Shown: in pieces, positions 7,955 to 15,217 of the stretch
Layout: the number at the start of each line of letters is the position of its first letter
Numbering within the stretch: the first letter of the stretch is position 1
From: an uncultured Porphyromonadaceae bacterium
GTDB lineage: Bacteria > Bacteroidota > Bacteroidia > Bacteroidales > Muribaculaceae
DNA: 17,226 nucleotides
Assembly (NCBI GenBank): GCA_900549445.1
Contig: UROS01000031.1
Location: 1-17,226 of the forward strand
Reading direction: 5' to 3'
Translations under genes and position numbers: made by a program
Notes under the pieces: generated by a model
What the model saw: only the letters and a program-made list of their open reading frames with translations
Told to the model about the DNA's origin: nothing
The model's database searches: none

Positions 7955-8083
7955 TACCTAACTGTCGATGCTTACCTATCTGCCATAAATTTCTATCTGA
8001 AAAACGACTTCAAAGTATTGTCTGAGAAAATTCAGAATGACCACACGCGCCTCATGTTTTTCGACATGATGGAACTTGAATAA
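7955..8083 (+). pseudogene. Remnant of a GNAT-family acetyltransferase (C-terminal end only)
   Basis: Forty-two codons are open from just after a TGA (7952-7954) to TAA (8081-8083). They read YLTVDAYLSA, then INFYLKNDFKVLS, then DHTRLMFFDMMELE. This matches the usual end of small GNAT acetyltransferases: a beta-strand (LTVDAY), the helix-to-strand motif xFYxKNGFxxL (here NFYLKNDFKVL), and the final TRLMxFDL strand. There is no start codon in the fragment. The N-terminal acetyl-CoA-binding part, well over 100 residues in intact relatives, is missing, so it cannot be active. It lies eight bases after the antitoxin-like gene, where an intact toxin would begin. The family assignment rests on motif recall. 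Confidence 0.6.
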
Positions 8084-8150
8084 CGCTTCAGGTTGGCTCC
8101 CCCACGAATTTTTCCGGTGACAAAACGATGGCTGTGTCGAGGTTTTTCAC

Positions 8151-8158
8151 TACTTTTG
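8151..8158 (+). promoter_or_regulatory. -7 element for the DUF2723 gene
   Basis: TACTTTTG is an exact TAnnTTTG match, 45 bp before the ATG at 8204, so transcription would start near 8166. The -33 region is poor. Because this element lies inside the longest open frame (which begins at 8093), it argues that translation starts at 8204 and not earlier. Confidence 0.6.
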
Positions 8159-8203
8159 CAGTTCGGGAATAAAACTGCCCGTTTCTCTCTGCAAGATCGC
8201 ATT

Positions 8204-11200
8204 ATGAAAAAATACAATCTTATCAACAATTCGCTGGGTTGGCTGTGTTTCGTAATAGCCGCCGTCACCTATCTGCTGACGCTGGAACCCACCGCGAGCT
8301 TCTGGGACTGCCCCGAGTTCATTTCGCAGGGCTACAAACTTGAAGTCGGTCACCCGCCGGGCAACCCGATCTTCATGCTTGCCGCCCGTTTCTTCGTGAA
8401 TTTCGCTTTCGGCGACATCAGCAAGGTGGCCGTTATGGTCAACGCCATGTCGGCGCTCCTCTCCGCCGGAACGATTCTCCTGCTTTTCTGGACCATCACT
8501 CATCTGGTAAAGCGTCTGATCGTACGCGACGATGCCACAGAAATCTCACCGGTGAAGATGCTCGTGATTTTCGGTTCGGGCATCTGCGGCGCCCTCGCCT
8601 ATACATGGAGCGACACCTTCTGGTTCTCGGCCGTGGAGGGCGAAGTCTACGCATTCTCGTCGTTCTGCACGGCGCTGGTGTTCTGGCTTATTCTCAAATG
8701 GGAAAATCGCGCCGACGAGCCCCACAGCGACAAGTATCTGATTCTGATTGCCTACGTGATAGGCATTTCGATTGCCGTACATCTGCTCAACCTGCTCTGC
8801 ATACCGGCCATCGGACTCGTGATATATTACCGTCTCTGGAAGAACACAAACGCCAAGGGTTCGCTCATCGCGCTCGCCGTATCGGCGTGTGTGGTCGGCC
8901 TGATTCTCTACGGCCTGGTTCCCGGATTCATTGAGGTGGCCCAATATTTCGAGCTGCTGTTCGTCAACGGATTCGGCACCTCTTACAATGTGGGCGTAAT
9001 CGTCTACGCCTGCCTCGCCGTGGCCTGCTTCGTGCTTGCCATACGTGAGCTCTATCTGCAGCGAAGCGTGAACAAAATCAAGATTTACGTTTTTCTCTCC
9101 ATTCTGCTCTCAGGCATTCCTTTCATAGGCGACAGCCCGGCGGTTCCGGTGATCATCATGCTCGCCGTGGGAGGCTACCTGCTCTTTGCCAAGAAACTGC
9201 CCGTAAGGATTCTCAACCTCGTGGTCACGAGCATCTTCGTGATTTTCATAGGCTATTCGTCGTATGCGCTTCTGCTCATACGCTCCTCGGCGAATCCTCC
9301 CATGAACCAGAATGCGCCCGACAACGTGTTCTCGCTCGCCTCTTACCTCAACCGTGAACAGTACGGCGAACGCCCGCTCTTCTACGGGCAGACCAACAAT
9401 TCGTCGGTTGTCTATGAGGTCGACAACTCCGGCAACGTGTCGCCCAAGTACACCGAAGGCGCCGCGCTCTACTCGAAGATTGCAAAATCGTCGCCCGAGA
9501 TGCCCGACAAATACGTGGTGTCGGGCCATAAGAAAAACTACGTGATGGCGCCGGAGCTCAACATGCTCTTCCCGCGCATCTACAGCGGACTCCACACTCA
9601 GGCTTACACCGACTGGATCGGGATGCGCGGAGTGCCTGTCGACGCAACCGTCTACGTTGATGCCGACGGCAATACGCTCCAGACCCAGACCAAGACAAAA
9701 CCCACTTTCGGAGAAAACCTGCAGTTCTTCCTCGTTTATCAGCTCAACCACATGTACTGGCGCTATTTCATGTGGAATTTCGCCGGCCGCCAGAACGACA
9801 TCCAGGGCAACGGCGAGGTTAACCACGGAAACTGGATTTCGGGGATACCTGTAATAGACAATCCGCGCCTGGGCGACCAGTCACTGCTGCCCTACGACGA
9901 GGGTGAAGGCAACAAGGGCCACAACGTGTTCTATATGCTGCCGCTGATTCTCGGCATTATCGGTCTCGGCTGGCAGGCATTCACCTCCAAGCGCGGCATC
10001 GAGCAGTTCTGGGTCATATTCTTCCTCTTCTTCATGACCGGCATAGCCATCGTGCTCTACCTCAACCAGACCCCGACGCAGCCCCGTGAGCGCGACTATG
10101 CGTTCGCAGGTTCGTTCTACGCCTTCGCAATCTGGATCGGCATGGGTGTGGCCGGCATCTGGGCTCTCGTGCGCAACCTCATGACAAAGCGCGCCAAGGG
10201 CACGCCCGAGCCGGAGGACGCCACAGGCGAACCCTCCACTCCCGCCGAGGCGCGCCACTCACTCGCCGGTGCTATCGCCGGCGCGGTAATAGGTCTGATT
10301 GTGCCGCTGCAGATGGTGTCGCAGACATGGGACGACCACGACCGTTCCGGCCGCTACACCACCCGCGATTTCGGCATGAATTACCTCGACTCGCTCGACC
10401 CGAACGCCATAATCTTCACCAACGGCGACAACGACACCTTCCCGCTCTGGTACGCCCAGGAGGTGGAGGGACACCGCACTGACGTGAAAGTGGTGAACCT
10501 CTCGTATCTCACCACCGACTGGTATGCCAACCAGATCCAGCACCCGTCGTACGAGGCTCCGGCCATCGACATGCTCGCCACTGCTCCCGACTACGCCTAC
10601 GACCGCATGCAGTTCTCATATTTCAGCCCGGATGCCGATACCACGGCGGTTGACGTATTCGCTTCGCTGCGGCAGATTTACGATAAAAACTCGAGCAACA
10701 ACCGCTGGAACGCGCCGATGATGAAATATCCCAACATGTTCATACCCGTCGACGTGGATGCTGCTGTAAAAGCCGGCGTAATCACCCCCGGAGAGGCCGA
10801 GAGAGCCGACTCTGCCATCGTGGCCGATATGCTCGCCGATCCCGAGTCATCGCGGACCGGAGGCATGACCCTGAGTCAGGTGCTCTCGCTCGATATGCTC
10901 GCCACAAGCGTGAAAAACGGCTGGAACCGCCCCATATATTTCGCATCAACGGTTCCGTCGAGCTACTACATAGGTCTGCAGCCGTATCTCCGCTCAACAG
11001 GTATGGCTTATCAGGTTACGCCCATGCGCAATCCTGAGAACAGCAACTATGATATCGTGGCCGTCGACACCGACAAAGCATACCGCAACATCACAGAGAA
11101 GTTCCGCTGGGGCGGTCTCGACAAGGTGAAAGACCCGTCGGACATCTATCTCGACGAGACCGTGCGCCGTATGGTCACCACCACCCGCTCCTATATGCTC

Positions 11201-11695
11201 GACGCCGCAACGGCGCTCGTCAACGAGGGCGTGCGTGCCGAGCTGGCAGACTCCGCAGCGCTCACACCCGAGCAGAAAGCACAGGTTGAGGCATACAAGA
11301 AAGACCGCTACGCCAAGGCTAAGACTATTGTAGACCTCATGATAGAGAAACTTCCGGAGGCCGCGCAGCCCTACGCCGTTCAGGTTCCCCAGAAAATTGC
11401 AGGAATCTACATGCGCTTAGGCATAGCTACCTCCGACAAGGCCTCGGCGCAGAAAGCGCTCACTATTCTCGAGAAAGAGATGGAACGCTGCGCCCGTAAC
11501 CTGCGCTACTACTCGTCGCTCTCGCCGTGGCAGAAAGCCACGCTTACCAACACCGACAAGTATATCGAGACATATTATATGATCGACCTGCTGCAGGATT
11601 ACGCCGATGCCGGAGGTGACACGGAGAAGATGGTCAACCACCTCGCCGAACTCGGAGTCGACCTCAACGCCCTGGCCGCCCGACTCGAAAAATAA
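8204..11695 (+). CDS. DUF2723 membrane protein, protein O-mannosyltransferase-like
   Basis: This 1163-residue protein is a multi-spanning inner-membrane glycosyltransferase candidate. From the ATG at 8204 it begins with a short basic segment and a hydrophobic helix (about 10-28). The motifs FWDCPEFI (33-40) and GHPPGNPIF (49-57) follow, the hallmark N-terminal loop of DUF2723 with acidic residues D35 and E38. Several transmembrane helices run to about residue 370 and more from about 580 to 710, including QPRERDYAFAGSF just before a helix. A long C-terminal soluble part (from about 720) contains NGDNDTFPLWYAQE. The human DUF2723 protein TMEM260 is a protein O-mannosyltransferase, and Bacteroidota glycosylate many exported proteins at serine or threonine. 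A similar role here is inferred from the family. The frame is open from 8093, but that extension would contain the promoter. Confidence 0.88.
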   Translation: MKKYNLINNSLGWLCFVIAAVTYLLTLEPTASFWDCPEFISQGYKLEVGHPPGNPIFMLAARFFVNFAFGDISKVAVMVNAMSALLSAGTILLLFWTITHLVKRLIVRDDATEISPVKMLVIFGSGICGALAYTWSDTFWFSAVEGEVYAFSSFCTALVFWLILKWENRADEPHSDKYLILIAYVIGISIAVHLLNLLCIPAIGLVIYYRLWKNTNAKGSLIALAVSACVVGLILYGLVPGFIEVAQYFELLFVNGFGTSYNVGVIVYACLAVACFVLAIRELYLQRSVNKIKIYVFLSILLSGIPFIGDSPAVPVIIMLAVGGYLLFAKKLPVRILNLVVTSIFVIFIGYSSYALLLIRSSANPPMNQNAPDNVFSLASYLNREQYGERPLFYGQTNNSSVVYEVDNSGNVSPKYTEGAALYSKIAKSSPEMPDKYVVSGHKKNYVMAPELNMLFPRIYSGLHTQAYTDWIGMRGVPVDATVYVDADGNTLQTQTKTKPTFGENLQFFLVYQLNHMYWRYFMWNFAGRQNDIQGNGEVNHGNWISGIPVIDNPRLGDQSLLPYDEGEGNKGHNVFYMLPLILGIIGLGWQAFTSKRGIEQFWVIFFLFFMTGIAIVLYLNQTPTQPRERDYAFAGSFYAFAIWIGMGVAGIWALVRNLMTKRAKGTPEPEDATGEPSTPAEARHSLAGAIAGAVIGLIVPLQMVSQTWDDHDRSGRYTTRDFGMNYLDSLDPNAIIFTNGDNDTFPLWYAQEVEGHRTDVKVVNLSYLTTDWYANQIQHPSYEAPAIDMLATAPDYAYDRMQFSYFSPDADTTAVDVFASLRQIYDKNSSNNRWNAPMMKYPNMFIPVDVDAAVKAGVITPGEAERADSAIVADMLADPESSRTGGMTLSQVLSLDMLATSVKNGWNRPIYFASTVPSSYYIGLQPYLRSTGMAYQVTPMRNPENSNYDIVAVDTDKAYRNITEKFRWGGLDKVKDPSDIYLDETVRRMVTTTRSYMLDAATALVNEGVRAELADSAALTPEQKAQVEAYKKDRYAKAKTIVDLMIEKLPEAAQPYAVQVPQKIAGIYMRLGIATSDKASAQKALTILEKEMERCARNLRYYSSLSPWQKATLTNTDKYIETYYMIDLLQDYADAGGDTEKMVNHLAELGVDLNALAARLEK

Positions 11696-11700
11696 AACCG

Positions 11701-11745
11701 ATTTAGCGGTCGGAGAACCCGTTCAGGATTCTCCGACCGCTAAAT
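11701..11745. terminator. Perfect 17-bp hairpin after the DUF2723 gene
   Basis: Arms 11701-11717 and 11729-11745 (ATTTAGCGGTCGGAGAA and its exact complement) enclose an 11-base loop and start 5 bp after the stop codon. No T tract follows beyond the three T at 11745-11747. It probably ends or stabilises the upstream mRNA. If it terminates only partly, the deacetylase and QueG genes could still be read through. Confidence 0.65.
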
Positions 11746-11763
11746 TTCACACCACTCCACGAA

Positions 11764-12381
11764 ATGCTGATCGAACAGCCTCCATTCATATACCGACTTC
11801 TTTTCCCCGAGGCCATCTGGCGCATCAAGCGGCGCGGCCGCAAGATGGTGTTTCTTACGTTTGACGACGGTCCCATTCCCGAAGAGACCCCCTGGGTGCT
11901 CGATACCCTCGACCGTTACGGCGTAAAAGCCACTTTTTTCATGGTGGGCGACAACGTGAGGCGTCATCCCGAAATCTTCGAGGAGATAAAGCGCCGCGGG
12001 CACTCCTACGGCAACCACACAATGCACCATCTGCAGGGGCTGCGGGAGTTTCCCACAACTTTCCTGCGCGATATTGCTGAAGCCGACAAACTGATCGACA
12101 GTCCTCTCTTCCGGCCGCCACACGGCATTATGTGGGGAAATCAGGCCAAACTCATAAAAAATCATTATAATATAATAATGTACGACCTGATTACCCGCGA
12201 CTACGACCGAGATCTGCCCCCTGAGCGGATTTTCGAGAATGTGAAACGCTACGCCCGCAACGGTTCAATCATCGTGTTCCACGATTCGATAAAAGCCTCA
12301 CGCAATATGCGCTACGCTCTGCCGCGTGCCATAGAGTGGCTCAAGGAACAGGGCTATGAATTCGGCGTCATACCTATGTAA
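11764..12381 (+). CDS. Polysaccharide deacetylase family protein (NodB fold)
   Basis: This 205-residue metal-dependent carbohydrate esterase (CE4-like) should remove N- or O-acetyl groups from a glycan. All NodB motifs are visible. They are TFDDGP (32-37, with catalytic base D34 and metal ligand D35), NHTMHH (84-89, with metal-ligand histidines 85 and 89), RPPHG (117-121), and the late FHDS (from residue 172, H173 being the catalytic histidine). The protein is just the catalytic domain. It has no signal peptide or clear membrane anchor, although residues 8-20 are partly hydrophobic. The natural substrate cannot be read from sequence. It lies 68 bp after the DUF2723 gene, behind a hairpin, and 15 bp before queG, with which it probably shares a transcript. 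No obvious promoter is seen between the hairpin and the ATG. Confidence 0.88.
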   Translation: MLIEQPPFIYRLLFPEAIWRIKRRGRKMVFLTFDDGPIPEETPWVLDTLDRYGVKATFFMVGDNVRRHPEIFEEIKRRGHSYGNHTMHHLQGLREFPTTFLRDIAEADKLIDSPLFRPPHGIMWGNQAKLIKNHYNIIMYDLITRDYDRDLPPERIFENVKRYARNGSIIVFHDSIKASRNMRYALPRAIEWLKEQGYEFGVIPM

Positions 12382-12396
12382 TCTGGCAGCGCTGAT

Positions 12397-13296
12397 ATGA
12401 CTCTCCCCGAAATTTCCAGACTGCTCGACGACGCAGGCGCCTGCCGCTGGGGTACAGCCGACGCACTGCCCCCTCCCCCGCCGACCATAAAGCAATATGC
12501 TGACTGGATTGCTTCCGGCAAGCATGGCACGATGGATTATCTCGACCGCTATCACGACGTGCGCAGCGACCCCCGCCTCCTCCTTCCCGGAGCCCGTTCG
12601 ATAATCGTTGCGGCATTCAACTATTACCATCCCGAAGTCCCGCGGCTTCCGATTGCCCGCTACGCCCTCGGCAGAGACTATCACGAAGTGGTGCGCCGCC
12701 GGCTCATGGCCGTTGCCGATTCCATAACCGCCGGCACGGGAGAGACGTGCCGTGTTACGGTCGACACCGCCCCTCTGCGTGAACGTTATTTCGCCGTGCG
12801 TGCCGGCGTGGGGTTCGTTGGAAAAAACAACCTTCTTATTGTACCCGGAATCGGCTCGTGGGTAGTGCTCGGCGAGATTATCACAACGCTGTCTCTTCCA
12901 CCGTCCGAGCCTTGCGTCCTGAATTGTGCAGACTGCGGCAGATGCGCCGAAGCGTGCCCCGGCGGCGCTCTCGACGGCAGCGGGTCGGCCGCCGACGCCC
13001 GGCGGTGTCTGTCGTATCTCACCATAGAATACCGCGGGGCGACACTCCCGTCAGACCGCATTCCGTCGCTCTACGGCTGCGACGTATGTCAGGCCGTATG
13101 CCCCCACAACGCCACGGCTCCAGTAACTACTATTCCGGAATTCATGCCGCGTAGCGAGCTTCTCACACTCTCGGCAGAACAGGTTGCCACCCTTTCCCAG
13201 CCCGAGTTCTCGCGCATTTTCAGCCATTCGGCCATCAAGCGGGCCAAACTCGCCGGACTTCTGCGCAACCTGCATTATCTCGACCGCCGACAATAA
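12397..13296 (+). CDS. queG: Epoxyqueuosine reductase QueG
   Basis: QueG carries out the last step of queuosine synthesis, reducing epoxyqueuosine to queuosine in the wobble position of GUN-anticodon tRNAs. It uses cobalamin and two [4Fe-4S] clusters in the cytoplasm. The substrate-pocket motif VDTAPLRER is present, with the expected proton donor D123. The ferredoxin-like cysteines are complete: C177, C180, C183 and C187 (CADCGRCAEACP), the Cys of RRCLSYLTIE, and C228, C231 and C235 (GCDVCQAVCPHN). The 299-residue length matches the shorter members that lack the C-terminal HEAT-like extension. It follows the deacetylase by 15 bp and is probably co-transcribed with it, although the two functions are unrelated. 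Confidence 0.95.
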   Translation: MTLPEISRLLDDAGACRWGTADALPPPPPTIKQYADWIASGKHGTMDYLDRYHDVRSDPRLLLPGARSIIVAAFNYYHPEVPRLPIARYALGRDYHEVVRRRLMAVADSITAGTGETCRVTVDTAPLRERYFAVRAGVGFVGKNNLLIVPGIGSWVVLGEIITTLSLPPSEPCVLNCADCGRCAEACPGGALDGSGSAADARRCLSYLTIEYRGATLPSDRIPSLYGCDVCQAVCPHNATAPVTTIPEFMPRSELLTLSAEQVATLSQPEFSRIFSHSAIKRAKLAGLLRNLHYLDRRQ

Positions 13297-13298
13297 TT

Positions 13299-13330
13299 TT
13301 TGGTCAAATGGATTATTTCCATTATTTTTG
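13299..13330 (+). promoter_or_regulatory. Promoter of the outer-membrane barrel gene
   Basis: TTTG (13299-13302) and TATTTTTG (13323-13330, exact TAnnTTTG) are spaced by 20 bp, as expected for a Bacteroidota vegetative promoter. The -33 element begins 2 bp after the queG stop. Transcription would start near 13337, only a few bases before the first possible ATG. Confidence 0.7.
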
Positions 13331-13342
13331 AGCCAGAAAATT

Positions 13343-14107
13343 ATGAGAAAAATGAAATCACGCATAGCCGCATTAATATTCGCCATAGCCTCTGCCGTCA
13401 CGGCCGCAGCCGCCGGGAGTGTGCCGTTTGTCGACACCTCAAAGAGCCCGGACTTCTTCGACATAAACATCCACGCCCTCGTGGGCGGAAGCTACGTGAC
13501 TAACAACTATACCGACATTTTCCCTCAGATTTCCGACATCAACTCCTCGATGCGTATGGCGTGGGGCGCCGGCGCCGGCGCAACCTTCAACGTGAACCGC
13601 TTCTTCGGCTTCGGCACCGAACTGAACCTCACGTTCAACTCCACCCGCACAACTTTCAATGTAGCGTCAGAAGACAGCCGTCATCTCAGCGATGTATATC
13701 TCCGAAACAACTTCCGTTACATAAACATACCGTTTTTTGTCACCTTCCGCTTCCACCTGGCTCCGCAGGTGAAATGGAACGTCGACGGAGGTCTCTATTA
13801 TAGCTACGGCGTGGGTGGGAAACAGAAATCCACCATCTACACCGCCACGGTCAACGACCTCGGCCAGCTCATTCTTAACGGAAGCACCGTGAAAAGCGAT
13901 TACTTCAACGACCCCGGCTGCTTCCTCAACTCCTATCTCCGCGGCGACATCGGTCTGCACCTTGCCACCGGGCTCACTTTCCACAACCGCGTGAACATAG
14001 GGATCCGCCTTCAGACCGGACTAAAGAACGTGGCGCGCTCCTATGGTGTAGCTCATCCCTCAAGCCATAATTTCAACTTCTTCGCCTCCGTAGGCTACAT
14101 CTTCTGA
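13343..14107 (+). CDS. Outer-membrane beta-barrel protein, PorT-like
   Basis: This 254-residue exported protein has a basic N-terminus, a hydrophobic stretch and an Ala-rich cleavage region (about residues 1-24). Alternating amphipathic strands follow, typical of a small eight-stranded barrel (for example GAGAGATFNVNRFFGFGTEL and YINIPFFVTFRFHL). It ends in VGYIF, with the terminal aromatic residue recognised by the BAM machinery. The family is probably outer membrane beta-barrel domain (OMP_b-brl / PorT-like), common in Bacteroidota, and the specific function is unknown. The frame is open from 13184, inside queG, but the signal peptide and promoter show the true start is the ATG at 13343 or the one at 13352. 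It has its own promoter, so it is not simply part of the queG operon. Confidence 0.85.
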   Translation: MRKMKSRIAALIFAIASAVTAAAAGSVPFVDTSKSPDFFDINIHALVGGSYVTNNYTDIFPQISDINSSMRMAWGAGAGATFNVNRFFGFGTELNLTFNSTRTTFNVASEDSRHLSDVYLRNNFRYINIPFFVTFRFHLAPQVKWNVDGGLYYSYGVGGKQKSTIYTATVNDLGQLILNGSTVKSDYFNDPGCFLNSYLRGDIGLHLATGLTFHNRVNIGIRLQTGLKNVARSYGVAHPSSHNFNFFASVGYIF

Positions 14108-14171
14108 GCAGATCCGCCGTAAACCAATCCGGCGAAAAAGCGGAGCGTTTTATACTGTAAAAGACGAGTAT

Positions 14172-14957
14172 TTATTTCAAATCATTAGCCGAAAAGATAT
14201 ATTCATATAAGATTTCGCCCTTTTCGTTAAGATAAGAATAATGCAAAGTTATTCCCTTTTCTTCAATTTCAATTAAATAATCGGGGCTTAGATTAGCACG
14301 CAAATTATTTATTAAAGCCATACGATTATGTTGGATTATATCATCAGTGATATTTGATGAATCAACATCACCTTCAACTCTATATACCCAATTAGCTTCT
14401 TTATCTTTAATAAACCCGTTGATTAAATAGACTCCGTTAACGACTTTCAACGGAAACTTCATATTTGAAAATGTATACTCCAACATTTCCAAATATGGTT
14501 TAAGAGAAGAAAAGTCTCCGTTTTTAAGTTTGTAGTAGACTATGGGGATTGCAGACGCAGGAACTGTAACAAATTGGGTTTTATTTAATCCATCTGATGT
14601 TGGATAAGTAACTATCGTCCTGAATCCTGCTTCGGCATCAATCATTAAAATAGAGAATATCTCATCGTAGCCAGTCAGTAGTTGGGCTATCCCATTTTCA
14701 GAAGAAGCGTTTTTAATAACACTCTCAACAAATTCAGGATTAAGGGTATAGTTTATAACAAGCATTTTATCTTTTTTATCTACACCAATATTCGTAAGAA
14801 CTATTCCCGGAGCTACATTATAAGGGAATACAATAGAGCTGTGTAGGGAATCCACCACTTCTGCAAAGCGGTCAATACTACTATTTTTAGCCGTGATTGA
14901 GTGTGTAATGAAGATTACACATACAAAAAGGAAAATGAATTTAGGATATTTGTGCAT
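14172..14957 (-). CDS. Secreted protein of unknown function, 261 aa
   Basis: I do not recognise this protein. It has a clear signal peptide (MHKYPKFIFLFVCVIFITHS, cleaved near residue 23 after ITA, with no lipobox), so it is probably periplasmic or secreted. The mature part is mixed alpha/beta with no cysteine and no repeats. Notable segments are APGIVLTNIGVDKKDKMLVI and a C-terminal strand pair ending YEYIFSANDLK. The DNA is much richer in A+T than its neighbours: 14221-14280 has 13 G/C in 60 by hand count, against 42 in 60 at 13561-13620 in the barrel gene. This suggests acquisition by transfer. It converges on the barrel gene, leaving 64 bp between the stops. That gap holds only imperfect short stems and no clear terminator. 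Confidence 0.8.
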   Translation of the reverse strand: MHKYPKFIFLFVCVIFITHSITAKNSSIDRFAEVVDSLHSSIVFPYNVAPGIVLTNIGVDKKDKMLVINYTLNPEFVESVIKNASSENGIAQLLTGYDEIFSILMIDAEAGFRTIVTYPTSDGLNKTQFVTVPASAIPIVYYKLKNGDFSSLKPYLEMLEYTFSNMKFPLKVVNGVYLINGFIKDKEANWVYRVEGDVDSSNITDDIIQHNRMALINNLRANLSPDYLIEIEEKGITLHYSYLNEKGEILYEYIFSANDLK

Positions 14958-14988
14958 AGTAAAACAGTATTTATGCCATTTATAAACG

Positions 14989-14996
14989 TAAAGTTA
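14989..14996 (-). promoter_or_regulatory. Possible -7 element of the unknown secreted-protein gene
   Basis: On the minus strand this reads TAACTTTA, one base off TAnnTTTG, and lies 31 bp before the ATG at 14957. No TTTG is seen at the -33 distance, so the call is weak. Confidence 0.3.
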
Positions 14997-15058
14997 CGAA
15001 AATTTCTGCTATTCATCATCTTCCACATCCAATAAATTGCGGTGGGCGTTCATGGGCG

Positions 15059-15172
15059 TTCTCGATAGCGAACGGCGAGCCTTGCTTACGTCGGAGCCTC
15101 GGTGGCTATGTCGGAGCGCAGCACATCTGCCGGAATATCGGGTATCACGGCGATGTCGGCTACATCTTCTGA
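15059..15172 (+). pseudogene. Possible relic of an outer-membrane protein C-terminus
   Basis: The frame ending at TGA 15170-15172 reads SLGGYVGAQHICRNI followed by GYHGDVGYIF. It ends in VGYIF just like the barrel gene at 13343-14107. Aligned from the stop, 22 residues share Y, A, N and the final VGYIF. There is no start codon with a promoter, and the rest of the barrel is absent. The segment is GC-rich between two AT-richer genes. The resemblance is short and could be chance. The rest of the 260-bp gap between the two minus-strand genes holds only a small GACAAT/ATTGTC inverted repeat (15205-15219). Confidence 0.3.
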
Positions 15173-15217
15173 CCTACCACCGGCTTCCCCCGCTTCCCAA
15201 TAAGGACAATCTCATTG

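Noticed and set aside
8093..8203. Upstream extension of the DUF2723 gene from the ATG at 8093
   Set aside because: It contains a perfect -7 promoter element (8151-8158), and its product is a basic stretch unlike the family. The ATG at 8204 gives the usual N-terminus.
11741..11748. TAAATTTC as a promoter for the deacetylase gene
   Set aside because: It misses the final G of TAnnTTTG, has no -33 element, and overlaps the right arm of the hairpin.
13184..13342. Upstream extension of the barrel gene overlapping queG
   Set aside because: The extension is out of frame with queG and lies mostly inside it. The signal peptide begins at 13343, directly after a promoter.
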